A stretch of DNA of 64,000 bases from Diphasiastrum complanatum (Eukaryota > Streptophyta > Lycopodiopsida > Lycopodiales > Lycopodiaceae): assembly GCA_029204225.1 (NCBI GenBank), contig CM055102.1:15992229-16056228 (forward strand), read 5' to 3'. Position numbers and translations under genes: made by a program. A model generated the notes under the pieces. It worked only from the letters and a program-made list of their open reading frames with translations, made no database searches and was not told the origin of the DNA. Shown piece after piece: positions 41,295-53,690 of the stretch. Positions within the stretch are counted from its first letter, which is position 1. Each line of letters begins with the position of its first letter.

Positions 41295-42787
41295 TCATTG
41301 TTTCGCCTTAGGTAAAGATTTGTCTGGTTGGCTTCGCATTAAATATTCAACTATATCTGCTACCCATTTTGGTACGGTGTCAATGTAAAGTAAGGTAGTG
41401 CCAGGTAACTCATCGTCAAGTAGGACTACAGTTTCCTTCCCCTTGATTTGCGACACATGATCTGCCATGTAATCTTGCTTCCCGTTGCGAACCACTATTC
41501 GAAAATCAAACTCCAACAATAGAAGTAACCATCGAGTGATTCTCCCTATGTTCCAAGTTTTATTAACAAGATATAGCAAGGGTTGATGGTCCGTACAAAA
41601 AGCAAAATGTGTGGCCATCAAATAACATCGAAACTTCTTAACCACGTAAATCATAGCCAGTGCCTCCCACTCTGTTGTTGAATAATTCACCACTGAGTCA
41701 CTGAACTGTCGACTTGCAAATCAGATTGGAAAATCTTTTTTGTGTTCTCCTAGCTAGGTTAAGACAGCTCCTACTGCATACTTCGATGCATCTGTATGCA
41801 CATGAAACTCTATGGACCAATTGGGTGGACGTAATATTGGTGCTGAGACCAATGTATCTTTAAGCTTTTGGAAAGCTTGCAGGGCTTTCTCAGTCCAATG
41901 TGGTTCCATTGTGAGTTTGTAGATTGGTTGTGCTAACTTCGCAAAATCTAAAATGAATATACGGTAGCAGTTAGCATGACCCATGAAAATGTAGACTCCA
42001 CGAATCGTTCCTGGTAGTGGCAGATGAACAATGATCATTATCTTTGACAGGTCCGTGGCAATCCCGTGTCTGGATACTATTTGGCCAAGAATTAGGCCAT
42101 GTGTCACCCAAAACTAGCACTTTTCTGGGTTCAGAGATATCTGATATTTGTGACATTTCTTTAGCACCTTCTCCAGATTGGATAAGTGCTATGAGGAGGT
42201 CTGTGCACGCACAAATCATCCAAGAAAATCTCTAGAATTTTTTGTAAATACTCTTTGAATGTTACCTACATAACTCGTTAACAAGTACTTGGGGCATTGC
42301 AAAGTCCAAATGGCATTACCTTGTAAGCATAAGTTCCCCATTCCGTGGTAAATGTTGTCTTGTGCTGATCTTGTGGTGCTATTTTCTCTTGGTTGTAGCC
42401 GTTGAAACTGTCCAGGAAACTGTAGGCTTCTGCTCCTGCTACTCTGTCTAGAACACTTTTCGTACATGGTAAGAGAAAATAATCCTTCTTGGTGACTGCA
42501 TTCAACGCTTTCAGGTTCACACAGATTCGCATTTTGTCGTTCTTCTTGGGTATTATGACTATTGGCGACACTCATTCCGTGTGCTCGATCTCATAGATGA
42601 AATCAGCATCTAGCAGTTTCTGCAACTCTTGCTTGATCAACTTTGTATAGTTCGGGTTGCAGCGATAGTAACCACTCACCTTGGGGACTGTTCCATCCAC
42701 CAAGGGTATGGTATGCCGGACTACACTTGGTGGGATACCTTTCAGATCACTATAATTCCAAGCAAAACAATCTTTGTATTCCACCAA
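41295..42787 (-). pseudogene. Gypsy M reverse transcriptase and RNase H
   Basis: In order: DCFAWNYSDLKGIPPSVVRHTIPL (42787-42572), SPIVIIPKKNDKMRICVNLKALN, RVAGAEAYSFLDSFNGYNQ, YKVMPFGLCNAPSTC (42571-42278), the catalytic box as FLDD at about 42200, GHILGQ-like IVSRHGIATD, APILRPPNWSIEFHVHTDASKYAVGAVLT (42107-41754), then RNase H with STTEWEALAMIYVVKKFRCYL, FCTDHQPLLYLVNK and ITRWLLLLLEFDFRI (41693-41295). Three frameshifts and stops at about 42570, 42220 and 41750. The domain set is otherwise whole. Confidence 0.92.
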
Positions 42788-42938
42788 TAATGAGTGTAGT
42801 CTTTTGAATTGAGTGGGTGTTAACTATTCTCCCATATGCAGATCTTTTCTCCTTCACCTGGTTCAGCTAGGTTCATTGGTTGTATTTGCACAGGTCCTTC
42901 GAAGACTTGTTCCGCTGGTTCTTGACTTTGACAGGTTC

Positions 42939-43674
42939 TCATTGAGCTTGCGGCATCATGATTACTATGTCGTCTAAGGTGTAACTCTTGAAGGTCTCAT
43001 GCATCTCGTGAACTAGTGTTCGGTGGGATTTCTCCTTCAGCATATTGATCTTAGTCTGACTCGTAATCTTTGGGTTATTAGTCATCTGTGAAGAAGATGG
43101 CACTGCGTTTGGGTCCATTCGGACTAACTTCAAAAAATCCAACACCTTCTTTTTTTCTTTTCTACTCACATAGTTGGGTTCATCCTTGTTGTCCTTTTTC
43201 GGTACTGGTGTGACATTCGCTTCATGATTGCGAATATCAGCATTCACTGCAACTATAGCCTCCTCTGGCAGATCGCTCCATTGGATCACCTGGTTATAAA
43301 GTTGTCTCAACTGGTTCTTCTTGTTGGCAGGCGCCTTGGGTGAATCTATCTTGGAAACTTTAGCCATTGCAGATTTCTGTGGGCACTTTCTTCATTCCAT
43401 AACGATCTGATGTCGTAGGAGCTGCTCATCAGTTAGCTCAATCTCCTTGTTGTAGGGTAAAAGCATGTCGCCAAGGGACTAAATCATCGTCCACATGGTT
43501 CTCAATAGCCTTCATTGACAGCCATGTTACATTGATCATGTTCACCTCGAAAGTGATTGGTGTGTCCAATGTATAGCACTTGGGTGAAGATGTGTTGGGT
43601 TTTGGATCTGAATCATGTTGACATGCATGCCCAGCCATACAGTTAACAGTTGTCAATGCATCCATCCATCTCAT
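42939..43674 (-). pseudogene. Gypsy M protease-RT linker region
   Basis: Two frames between protease and RT. Frame 43674-43438 reads ITFEVNMINVTWLSMKAIENHVDDDLVPWRHAF, and 43367-42939 (142 codons) is charged, with RKEKKKVLDFLKLVRMDPNA and SRKEKKK. I recognise no enzyme domain. Its place suggests the variable spacer that non-chromodomain plant gypsy elements carry here. Confidence 0.55.
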
Positions 43675-43848
43675 GATATCCGTTTCAAAATCATAATGAC
43701 CTCCCTTGGCTTGCCTTGGGCGATCAATTGTATGATCAGTGGTGGATGATCCGTCATCAACTTTTGGTGTAACTAGTTTGATCGCCCATGTGGTTGGATC
43801 AACCTTAACAGCCTGCTCTCTGTTTTTGAAGGTGAGTTTTCTGGTTTT

Positions 43849-44451
43849 TCAATTGTGAACCACTTGTGCAGTCCTCAACCATGGTCTTCCTAGTAAAACA
43901 CGGTAGGCAGAAGGGGACTCTAGTATGTCCATCATCAAAAAAGTGATCACAAACTGCATTCTTGCTATTTTAATAGGGATGTCATCAACTACACCTTTTG
44001 GTTTAACACATGATTGATTTGCTAGTTTAATGACAAATCTTGTTGGCTTCAATCCTTGCAGACCCCGTTTCTGGTACAAGGTGGTAAAAATCAAATTCAC
44101 ACCTGATTCTCCATCTACCACTACTACCTTGTCCTCGAATCTTTTGTGCTTGATCGGCAGGGTAATATTGTATTTCTCGCTTTCCCACATTGTCCCAATG
44201 TGGAGGATGTTGTTCATCTCTTCATAGCCCACACTATATATGGGCTGTGGTGTTACAGGTTCCGCTTCAGCTTTGGCCCATTCGGCCAAGAGGCTCTTGG
44301 CTTGTGGTGCAATCCACAGTAATTCTCCAAGGGATAAGTTAACACGACTTGCTAGCAAGCTTGTGAGTACCTCTGTGTGCGGATCTTTGGGCTCTCCCAT
44401 ATGGAATGGTGGTTCATGATGATGCAACCGATCGTTATGATCGATTAGCAA
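43849..44451 (-). pseudogene. Gypsy M aspartic protease
   Basis: A 200-codon frame with the active site VVVDGESGVNLIF, the DGxSxVN form used by many plant non-chromodomain gypsy elements, then a flap-like region (KLANQSCVKPKGVVDDIPIKI) and the closing YRVLLGRPWLRTAQ. The catalytic aspartate is present. It would cleave Gag-Pol into mature proteins. The frame is open throughout, the longest intact domain in this element. Confidence 0.85.
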
Positions 44452-44789
44452 TGGCGAGCCCGCTTGTGGTACTGGTTCTTTAGCAACAGGAGGTTCTGCA
44501 GATATGTCTCTTGCTTGAGCTTTTTTCTCCTCTTGCGCTTTCTACACCCAGTGGCGTATCTTGTGATATTGTCTTCCCTCTTCTCTCATGTTAGAATATG
44601 GTCTTGCAGTTGAGGGTTGATCATCGGATACTGATGGGGGTGAGGGAGCCACATCCTTCCACTTTTGTGCTTGCGTGACTGCTAGTACTGGGGCATGGAA
44701 GTGTTGTTTTTCTGGTGGCATCCCTCTTGGAACTGTTGTAAGTTGTACTGTGATTAGATTTAATGGTGCACTAGTTCCAAGTCTTAATG

Positions 44790-46369
44790 GACAATTCTTA
44801 TAGCAATGTCCATATCTGCATTCTCGGCAAAAAGATGTGTATTGTCCATTGTAAGGACATTATGCAATTCGATGGCCTTGGCCACATCAGTATTAGTCGT
44901 AGTTTTTGCCACCTTGACACTGAGGTTGAGCCGCATAGGTCGCATAATATTTTGTTAATGGCTGGATCCACAAACATCTCGTCCGGCCCGTACCATTGAT
45001 GTTGCTCAAGTTGAGGTGGTGCTGGTACTTTTTGTTTCGTTGCTGTTAAATTCACATGAGCCACTTGGCTGTTAGCTAGCCCTGGTGGTGCAGGTAAGGC
45101 CATGCGTTGCTGTTTATTCGGTGTGCCATACCTCGCTGCCGCATTGGGTGCCCCTTGATGATAAGGATAGGAGGTTTGATAAGGACTCCTCTTCTATTGT
45201 ATGATCCGGAGGTTAATTGGCAAAATGTTGTCTCGTGCAATGATGTGTTGCACAAATGGCAGAATCTCTATGTCAATCTCAAGTTTTGCTTTAAAACTAG
45301 ACACTCATTGGTTGTATGGTTCTGAGTGCAAACTGAGCACCATACATTTTCTCGATGGGGATACTGTGGCTAGTTTTGTTTCGGTGGATTTGGAATTGGT
45401 GCTATAGCTCCCTACAAGGCCTTTAGTTTTTGATTGAACTATGCCATCAATTGTTCCATCTGCTGCATGTGTAGCTTTGTCATTTGTTCCATCAGCAGCT
45501 CGATGGACAGGTTGGATGCGATGATGATGCTACCGAAGGGGTCAGTCAGATAAGATTCTTCATCTGAGTCCTCGTCCTCCTCCCTGATGGCATCTTCCAT
45601 TGCTTCATGCAATGTATCATATTGCTCCCATCGTTTAAGTTCTCTTCTGATACCACGTGGCAACCCCGTGAGGAACCACATAATAACTACATGATCGGGA
45701 GTCATGTAGATCTCATATGTTTGACCCGTTCGATATAGTCCCTGACCCTTTCTCTTTTTCCCATCTTCACTTTGCTCAGCAGAAGAAATAGATCTTTCAA
45801 GAACTTTCTTGATTAAAGCGCATGATGAGAGCCGTCTTAACCGCTTCCCAAGTGTTTTTCTCTTCTTCCGATAGGCTGAAGAACCAATCTTGTGCTACTA
45901 CTACTAGAGACATCGGAAAAAACATCAATTTCTCTACTGGTGTCTGCTTGCCGTAAATTTTGCAGGCTTGCTCGTAGATCTAGAAGAATCTGATAGAAAC
46001 TGATGATCCATCATATGTAGGTATTTCCATTTGTGTGCCCTCCAAACTACTTGCAATGGTGCGATAGGTACAGGTTGACCCATAGGATCCATTGGTGCTG
46101 GTTCTGGTTCTGCCTCAATATGCGCAGTTGCTACTCTAGGAAGATTTGGCGCTTGATTTGCTATCCTTCTTGTGATTGATCATTTGGATCTCAAATTCAT
46201 TCGGTGGTAGTGTCCAAAGATGTTGCCTCTTGCTAGTACAGTGGAATGCAATCTGGATCTTAGGGAGCCAGATCAATTTGATAGGCCGATAGTGTGATTT
46301 TAGGCCTCTTATGGTGGTTTTTTCTTGATAACTTTTTGATCCTTGCTCCAATAGGCTTGAGATTTTCAT
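44790..46369 (-). pseudogene. Gypsy M gag
   Basis: It starts at the minus-strand ATG 46369 (MKISSLLEQGSKSYQEK). The capsid core is visible across shifts: EIPTYDGSS, IYEQACKIYGKQTPVEKLMFFPMSLVVVAQDWFFSLSEEEKNTWEAVKTALIMRFN (about 46035-45815), and VIMWFLTGLPRGIRRELKRW (45705-45439). Two zinc knuckles of the unusual form C-x2-C-x3-H-x4-C follow: CSVCTQNHTTNEC (about 45345-45305) and CRECRYGHCYKNC (about 44828-44790). Both have three, not four, residues before the histidine. Several frameshifts. Confidence 0.8.
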
Positions 46370-47450
46370 AGTAGCTGGATCTGGTGCAGATCTAACTATT
46401 GATCTAGTCTGTGAGGGTTATCGTGTGAGGGTTGGCTGTGCAAAGATTCTTTCACTGATTTATAGTAGAAAAACCTTGATTTTTTCAAAAATACTTGGAA
46501 GTAACTCTCATAGGGTATACAGGAGCTGTATCTGGTATGGATCTAGCTCTAGAAATCTCTGCAAAGGTTAACTCTCGCAGGAAGTAAAAAATTCATTGTC
46601 TGCAAGTGTTCAAGACCACTATTTTGCTCTGATCTTCACCAATACTTTGTACTAACTCTCGTAGGCTTTATCATTTATGTAAAAAGACATTCTGAAGCCA
46701 ATGGACTGGTCTACGAGAGTTACTTCTACGAGAATTTGATGGATCTTCTGATTTTTATGATTTTTAGACACTCAAATCCAATATTCTGCTCACTAGAATC
46801 AAACTAACTCTCGCAAGCTCTTCTGTGTCCTTGTCTCACTAAGATAGAATTTCAAAATTCTCTACGAGGGTTCTTGGCCACGAGAACTGAAAACTTTTGT
46901 GTTTGCAAGGGTTCTGCTAGATTTTTCCACCTTTTTCTCACTGGGAACTTTCACAAGAGAACTTAGACTGGGAACTAACTCTCACAAGCTTCTTTGTGCC
47001 CTAGTCTCATAGAGATGAAACTTTAGAGAGCTCTGTGAGAGTTCTTGAGTTTTTTGAATTTTTTATGGTTTTTCTCTGATTTTTCAAGATCTGCTTGGAA
47101 CTAACTCTCGCAGGCTTCTATGCAGGTCTAGGATAGTACCTTGGAGCTGCTGCCAGTCATGCGAGGGTTGGTTCCCACTGGTTTTGGAGAAAACAAAATC
47201 TAATGAGAATTTTGCCTCTTTTTCCCTCCAAAATATAGATTTGTGTGTTTTTTTTTGTTTTCCAAGACTTTTGGCTAGATGTTAAGCCCTTAGAGGCTGT
47301 TTAGGGCCTCCTCTACCCTCTCACACCTCCTCCGCTAGTTGTGAACACTCCAAGCACACAAAAATACAGAAAACAAGCTAACTCTACCCAAAATCCACCT
47401 AAAAACACTCTAAAAAAATAAAAACAACTAAACTAGTTAGTGAAAGCCTA
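46370..47450 (-). repeat. Structured leader of gypsy M with repeated CTCTCGCAGG motif
   Basis: About 1.1 kb between primer site and gag. AACTCTC(G/A)(C/T)A(G/A)G occurs on the plus strand at 46502, 46570, 46655, 46805, 46977 and 47103, and its reverse complement at 46711, 46726, 46862, 47033 and 47160. One pair, 46653-46664 and 46711-46722, is a perfect 12-bp inverted repeat. Surrounding text such as TTGTGTCC/CTAGTCTCA(C/T)...GATAGAA also recurs. Confidence 0.8.
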
Positions 47451-47468
47451 TCCCCGGCAACGGCGCCA
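47451..47468 (-). promoter_or_regulatory. Primer-binding site of gypsy M (Asp tRNA)
   Basis: The minus strand TGGCGCCGTTGCCGGGGA, one base after the LTR end, is the complement of the 3' end of plant tRNA-Asp as used by Athila/Calypso-type elements. Confidence 0.9.
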
Positions 47469-47469
47469 C

Positions 47470-48307
47470 TGTAGGTCATAGATTTAGTTGGTGAGTAGCC
47501 CTTTCGCCTGTCAAATAGGGTTAGAACACTTGGATAAGAGCCTAACTATGCTAAGATGCTACTTTTAGTTGATCTCTACTTTTTCCCTTAACTCAACTCA
47601 CCTTTAACACTACCCCACTAACTCTACTCCACTAAACTAGCATTCAACATAATTTTGGGTGAAATGGAAAGAGAAGAATAGAAGAGATAGAGAGGCAAGG
47701 AGAGGGAGAGAGGAAGAGAGTGAGAGTGAGAGTGGAGGTTAGCTCACTTGCTCATTTTACTTGCTAAAGGAAAAACATAAACTATGGAAACCAAGAAAGC
47801 ATGAACTTGGAAGCCAATAGAAAGCAATAATAGCAATAGCAAGCATTGAATAGCAAATGGGAATGCTTCTCTTCCAAAAATGGTAGAGTTTTTTCCTTCT
47901 CATTAAGCATGCAAATATGGTACAAGAGGTGCCTTTTTATCAATGGAAAAGGCCCTTGCTCCAAAATCCTATTGGCTACATCTAAAAATATGTGCACTAA
48001 TCTTAGCCATTCATCTTGGACCCAATCTAATCCAAGGGTCCTAAAAAAGTACATTGGAATTCACGTGATTCATGTGAGTCTCAAAATGGACCCAACTTAG
48101 AAAGTTTTACACTAAGTTTATTAACTTGACATTGTGGCCTCAAGTTTTATTTTATTTACAAAAAGGCCCAAGTCCTTTATTCTATTTACAACTTAACTTG
48201 CGTGCTTATTGGGCCATGGTCTTATACGCGCAGGATGCCACAACCCTCACAACTATTTCTACTTTCCGATTTTATTTATTTACAACATGTTGGAAATATT
48301 CCCAACA
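47470..48307 (-). repeat. 5' LTR of gypsy M
   Basis: 838 bp. Starts TGTTGGGAATATTTCC at 48307 and ends CCTACA at 47470, one base before the primer site. Confidence 0.93.
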
Positions 48308-49480
48308 ACAGTTCGGGAAACTAGCCATGGTGGCGTAGTTTTTGAAAAAAAAAAACGCAAAGGCACAGATCTTTCTCCATATTCAACGGAATTGGGCATT
48401 GTAAAAAGCTACCCAACATTGTTTAAGGAGGCCAAGTGATAGCCAGAAGGGCAAGGTTAGCCATAAAGCAATCTGTGAGCAATTGTCCATCTTCTCAGCT
48501 ATGGAAGAAAAAGTTTGCTAAGGTTTCAGTAGAGAAAAGCTTTCATCTTGAGCTAGAAGCTGAATTTTGGAGCTACATTTGGGCGCCCTAGTGTTTCTAT
48601 TGGATTGCCAGGAGGCCACATTTGGTTGTGGAGCAGAGAATGTATGATTTTGTGGGCATCATAAAACTTTTTTTGAATAGCCAAGGTTTGTAGGTGACTA
48701 AGATCCCTTCTCACAATGAATGTCTTTTGGTGCTGTAAAAGCATAAAGCAGGTCACCCTAGTGAGATGAGTCAGATAGGAGATAGCCATGGATGGCAGCC
48801 ATGGCCTGTAACAGGAGATTATTCAGATTGTTTGGAGAGGGCTACCATAGCTTGCTATGAAAGAGAGAAGGTGAAGGAGCTTTGAGAAGAAAGAAGGAGG
48901 TGGGCGGACCTCACGCGCGCCCAGTTGCGAGAATGCCATAGCGGCTAAAAGTGCATGTGTATGTATCAGAAATATTCGACACACAGAAGGGTGCACAACT
49001 ACAAGATTTTGAAGATCTCATATCAATGGCCACAATGGAGGGCTCTGGGAGCAATATAGGCCATAGGATCAAGGGCCACAGTTGGGATGCATTTGAAAGG
49101 GCCCATGAAGAGATGAAGGACAAATGAATCTTCATCTTCATTAAAAATTTTCAATGAGAAATGCATTGAAGGGACCCGAAGTCGAAAGTGGACTTCACTT
49201 CATTAAAAATCTTTTTTTTTAGGTTATAGTTCATTTTTGCAAGGGCATTCTTTGGATGAACCTATCTTTGGCTAGAGGACACTTTTTTTGGCCATCCTTG
49301 GGCCAAAATGACCTCTGAAACTAGCTGCTCAAAGCCAGTGGACAGAGTAGGGAGAAACGCATTTCGAGGGGTTTTCATCCCCATTCCATTGAGTGGAGTG
49401 CGGGTGACCTAGTGATAGGCTACATACGCCGTTTGGGTATTGTAGGACAAAATTTGGGGAAATTTTTGGCTGGTAAAATT
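48308..49480. other. Spacer between gypsy M and copia A, no gene recognised
   Basis: Several short frames, none with a domain. By the nesting logic the first part should continue the copia N interior, but I could not confirm it. Confidence 0.45.
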
Positions 49481-50765
<1,285 letters not shown>

Positions 50766-50776
50766 CTCCTCCTTAA
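50766..50776 (-). promoter_or_regulatory. Polypurine tract of copia A
   Basis: The minus strand TTAAGGAGGAG directly before TGTTGG. The pol stop codon (TAA) lies inside it. Confidence 0.8.
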
Positions 50777-51983
50777 TCTGAATCCTTGAATGCCTTGACC
50801 TTCAAACTTAGTTCTACACAGAATCTTCTGTGTGCTTCCAAACTTAATGCTTTGCTAAAAATATTTGTTGTCATATCTTGCGTTCTACAATACTGCAATC
50901 TAATCTCTTCGTTGAGAACTTTGCTTCTAGCGAAATGATACTTCAGTTCAATGTGCTTACTCCTAGAATGAAATCTAGGGTTGGCTGATAAAGCAATGGC
51001 ACTTTGATTATCACAAAATAATGTCGTCGGAGCATATTGATTCTGACCGATATCTGAGAGTAAGTTTCTCAACCAAATTGCTTCCTTTGTAGCTTGAGAG
51101 GCTGCGATATACGCTGATTTAGTGGAAGATAGAGCTATCGAAGATTGCTTGCGACTGTTCCAGGAAACTGGACCATTGTTGAGGAAGAATGTAAATCCCG
51201 AAGTGGATTTACGAGTGTCTACGTCTCTTGCCCAACTTGCATCTGTGTAATCACTGAGTAAATTGAGTTTGTCTTTGCCGACTCCTCCATAACAAATGCA
51301 ACAGTCCATAGTAGCTCGAAGATATCTCATGACTCTAATAAGAGCCTTCCAATGTGTTACACCAGGATTAGTCATAAACTGACTGAGAGAGCTGACTGCA
51401 AAAAGCTATGTCTGGTACAGATCATGACATACATAAGAGATCCTATAATAGAATGGTAAGGATACTCAAGCATCTACTACTTCTCATGAATTGTTTGGAG
51501 ACATTGGTCCTCTAATATTTTGAGACCTGGTTCCATTGGTGAGAGAGCTAACTTGCAATTCATCATATTATATCTGACTAACATGTTGTAGATGTACCTT
51601 TGTTGTCAACAACTTGAGACTTGGTTCCATTGGTGAGAGAGCTAACTTGCAATTAACCAGATTATATCTGACTAACATATTGTAGATGTACCTCTACTGA
51701 GTAATGTAGATCAACTTTCGATTTTTATCTCTGTGGATTTGAATACCAAGGCAAAAATGAACTTCATCCAGATCGCGGTCATGTCAAATTCGAAAGATAG
51801 CATAGTCTTAGCTTCTTTTATCAGATCGATATTGTTGTCGAAGAGCAATGTGTCTTTTACGTATAGAGTGCTAATGATAAAAGGCTGATGTACTACCTTG
51901 AAATAAACATTCGAATCTGAAGAGTTTGGTGTATAGTTATGATTAATAAGAAAAGTATTGATCCTTTGAAACCATGCTGGAGT
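50773..51983 (-). pseudogene. Copia A pol 3' half: RT C-terminus and RNase H
   Basis: The open frame 51375-50773 (200 codons) is a well-preserved RNase H: HWKALIRVMRYLRATMD, LLSDYTDASWARDVDTRKSTSGFTFF, SIALSSTKSAYIAAS (acidic EAEY changed to KSAY), CDNQSAIALSANPRFHSRSKHIELKYHF, RTQDMTTNIFSKALS. Upstream (51983-51376), broken frames hold the RT tail with a YVDD region at about 51860 and AWFQRINTFLIN at the left edge of the copia B insertion. The upstream half of the same RT is at 56116 onward. Confidence 0.88.
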
Positions 51984-51988
51984 AGATT
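51984..51988. repeat. Target-site duplication of copia B (left copy)
   Basis: AGATT, repeated at 56111-56115 on the other side of copia B. Confidence 0.8.
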
Positions 51989-52636
51989 TTGAAAGATTTC
52001 AGATCCTTAAGATCCAATCTACTTGAATGATCTTTGGTTAGAAAGAGAAATACACTACCAATCTCACCAATGTAAAAAAATTAGGATCTACACACAAAAT
52101 GAGATGCAAACACCAATAGAACTTGATCAAACTTGAATGAAATGAAAAAGTATAGTTGTTGTCCATACAAAACCAGCAAGCTACTGTATTTCACACGTGT
52201 GGATCCAAAAATAGCAAATATAGATCATTCTACACATAGAATTGCAAGCAATCACCAAGATAGTGAACCAATGGATAGTAGAACCCAAGAGAACCATGTA
52301 TAAGCATGAAATGAGATAGAGAAGAGAGAAGATTGCTCTCTCCACGAGTTACATCCTTCTATAACAGGTCCAAACCCTATTTGGCCACTTGGCTTTCCCT
52401 CCAAAATGCTAACCCTACTAATTTTGGGTCTAGATTCAATGTACCCAACTATTCAAATTGAATCTACTCAAACTCGCACTCTAACTTTCTCACAATTTCA
52501 AAAAGTGTTTATTCAAATGAAATATAGACTATTGACCTTTGAAAAGTCAACCTGTAAGTCTAAAACAAGTTTTGGCCTCAATATGCCAAATATGAAAATA
52601 TTGCAAAATGTGATGAAACTAGTTGAATCTTTCACT
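51989..52636 (-). repeat. 3' LTR of copia B
   Basis: About 648 bp. The start is preceded on the minus strand by the purine tract GAAGAGAGAGAG (52637-52648). The TATA-like CTTCTATAACAGG region and the first 270 bases match LTR G (22795) and 55833-56110. Confidence 0.85.
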
Positions 52637-52648
52637 CTCTCTCTTCAA

Positions 52649-52850
52649 CTAGTTTTAACATAGACTTTGATAATACTCCAAGTGAAGTCCTATGCTTCAT
52701 GAACAAGTCTTTTCCCAATGCTAAAGACACATTTTGAAGCTCCACCTTCTTTGCAATGACTTGCTCCCTCACAAAATGATATTGCATCTCAATATGCTTG
52801 CTCCTAGCATAGTTTCTGACAATAGAACTTTGATCCATCATAAGAATGAT
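52649..52850 (-). pseudogene. Copia B RNase H tail
   Basis: The minus frame reads a shortened DNQS block (MMDQSSIVRNYARSKHIEMQYHFVREQVIAKKVEL) and ends SLGVLSKSMLKLVEERE, the normal copia pol terminus, next to the polypurine tract. The GYSDADWAG and EAEY blocks that should precede it are missing. Confidence 0.8.
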
Positions 52851-53690
52851 CTTCTTCTTAAGAATAGATCTCCTTTCAATGATCATGTAATGATAAAAAT
52901 AGAAACAACCATAATTGATATAGAGAATAATGTCCACTTGGGATGCTTCACTATTTCTTACATCAATTTTACATGTAAAAATGTGACTAGAATATGAAGA
53001 ATCGAATAGAATGTAAATGAAATGATTCCACCATGCTTCCAAATCTGAACTCTCTGGAAAAATACAGCAAACAAAGAATAAATGTGAGTGATCAACTTTT
53101 TCTTGCATGTCTTCTCCTCCTTTGTCCTTTGTTGCCATGTATCTTCCATGATACTCCATGAATGAGTTTCCATCTCCATCTTGCCTCAAGATACCATCAT
53201 ACCATGATGACTTGACCATGAATGAGTGACATAATGATCCTCCAATAGCTTCATTTCCATCAACAAAACCAGCCAAGAATGCTAGTACAATTCCAACATC
53301 AAAACAATGCTCACCAATGTAGCTAGTTTTACCATATCTTGACAATTTGCAAACATTCACATGAAATTGCTCAAACATGAGATAGAACAAGTAAAGTAAA
53401 CTTGAACAACACTTCCTTGTTGCTCCTTTTACCTTACTTGAGTCTTAAATATGCTGCAAAAATAGATCCATAACACCTTTGCCAATTACCTCTCCTTTGA
53501 TGCTCTTGACTAGCTCCAAATTGCCACCTTCCCTTTTGACTAGTTGAAACACTTTGAGATCAACCTCTTGATCTTCAACTTGACCATCAAAGTCATTGAA
53601 TTTTTTTTTTTCCAAATCCAATACTTGATTTTACAGCAAGATAACATCCATCCACTTGCATAGCTCCATGTACACAAGAAGATCCTCCAA
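52851..53690 (-). other. Unrecognised ORF occupying the place of RT in copia B
   Basis: Between the RT entry (WIQAMDLEHQALMKSE) and the RNase H tail there is no RT motif at all. Instead a long minus-strand reading, open except for one TAA at about 53445, contains VEDQEVDLKVFQLVKREGGN, KSIKGEVIGKGVMDLF, RYGKTSYIGEHCFDVGIVLA, SSWYDGILRQDGDGNSFMEY, EKVDHSHLFFVCCIFPE and LEAWWNHFIYILFDSSY. About 270 codons in total. I recognise no family. It may be a captured piece of host gene or filler from another repeat; codon choice does not decide. Confidence 0.55.

Larger units (their letters stand above)
37088..48307 (-). mobile_element. Ty3/gypsy element M (11.2 kb, non-chromodomain, with extra 3' ORF)
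   Basis: LTRs of 842 and 838 bp (37088-37929, 47470-48307) in direct orientation, an Asp-tRNA primer site at the inner edge of the right LTR, and gag, protease, RT, RNase H and integrase in gypsy order on the minus strand, followed by an additional ORF before the 3' LTR. Flanks GCAGT (left) and ACAGT (right) are a target duplication with one change. Integrase ends without a chromodomain, as in the Tat/Athila side of plant gypsy. The element inserted into the leader of copia N. Confidence 0.92.
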
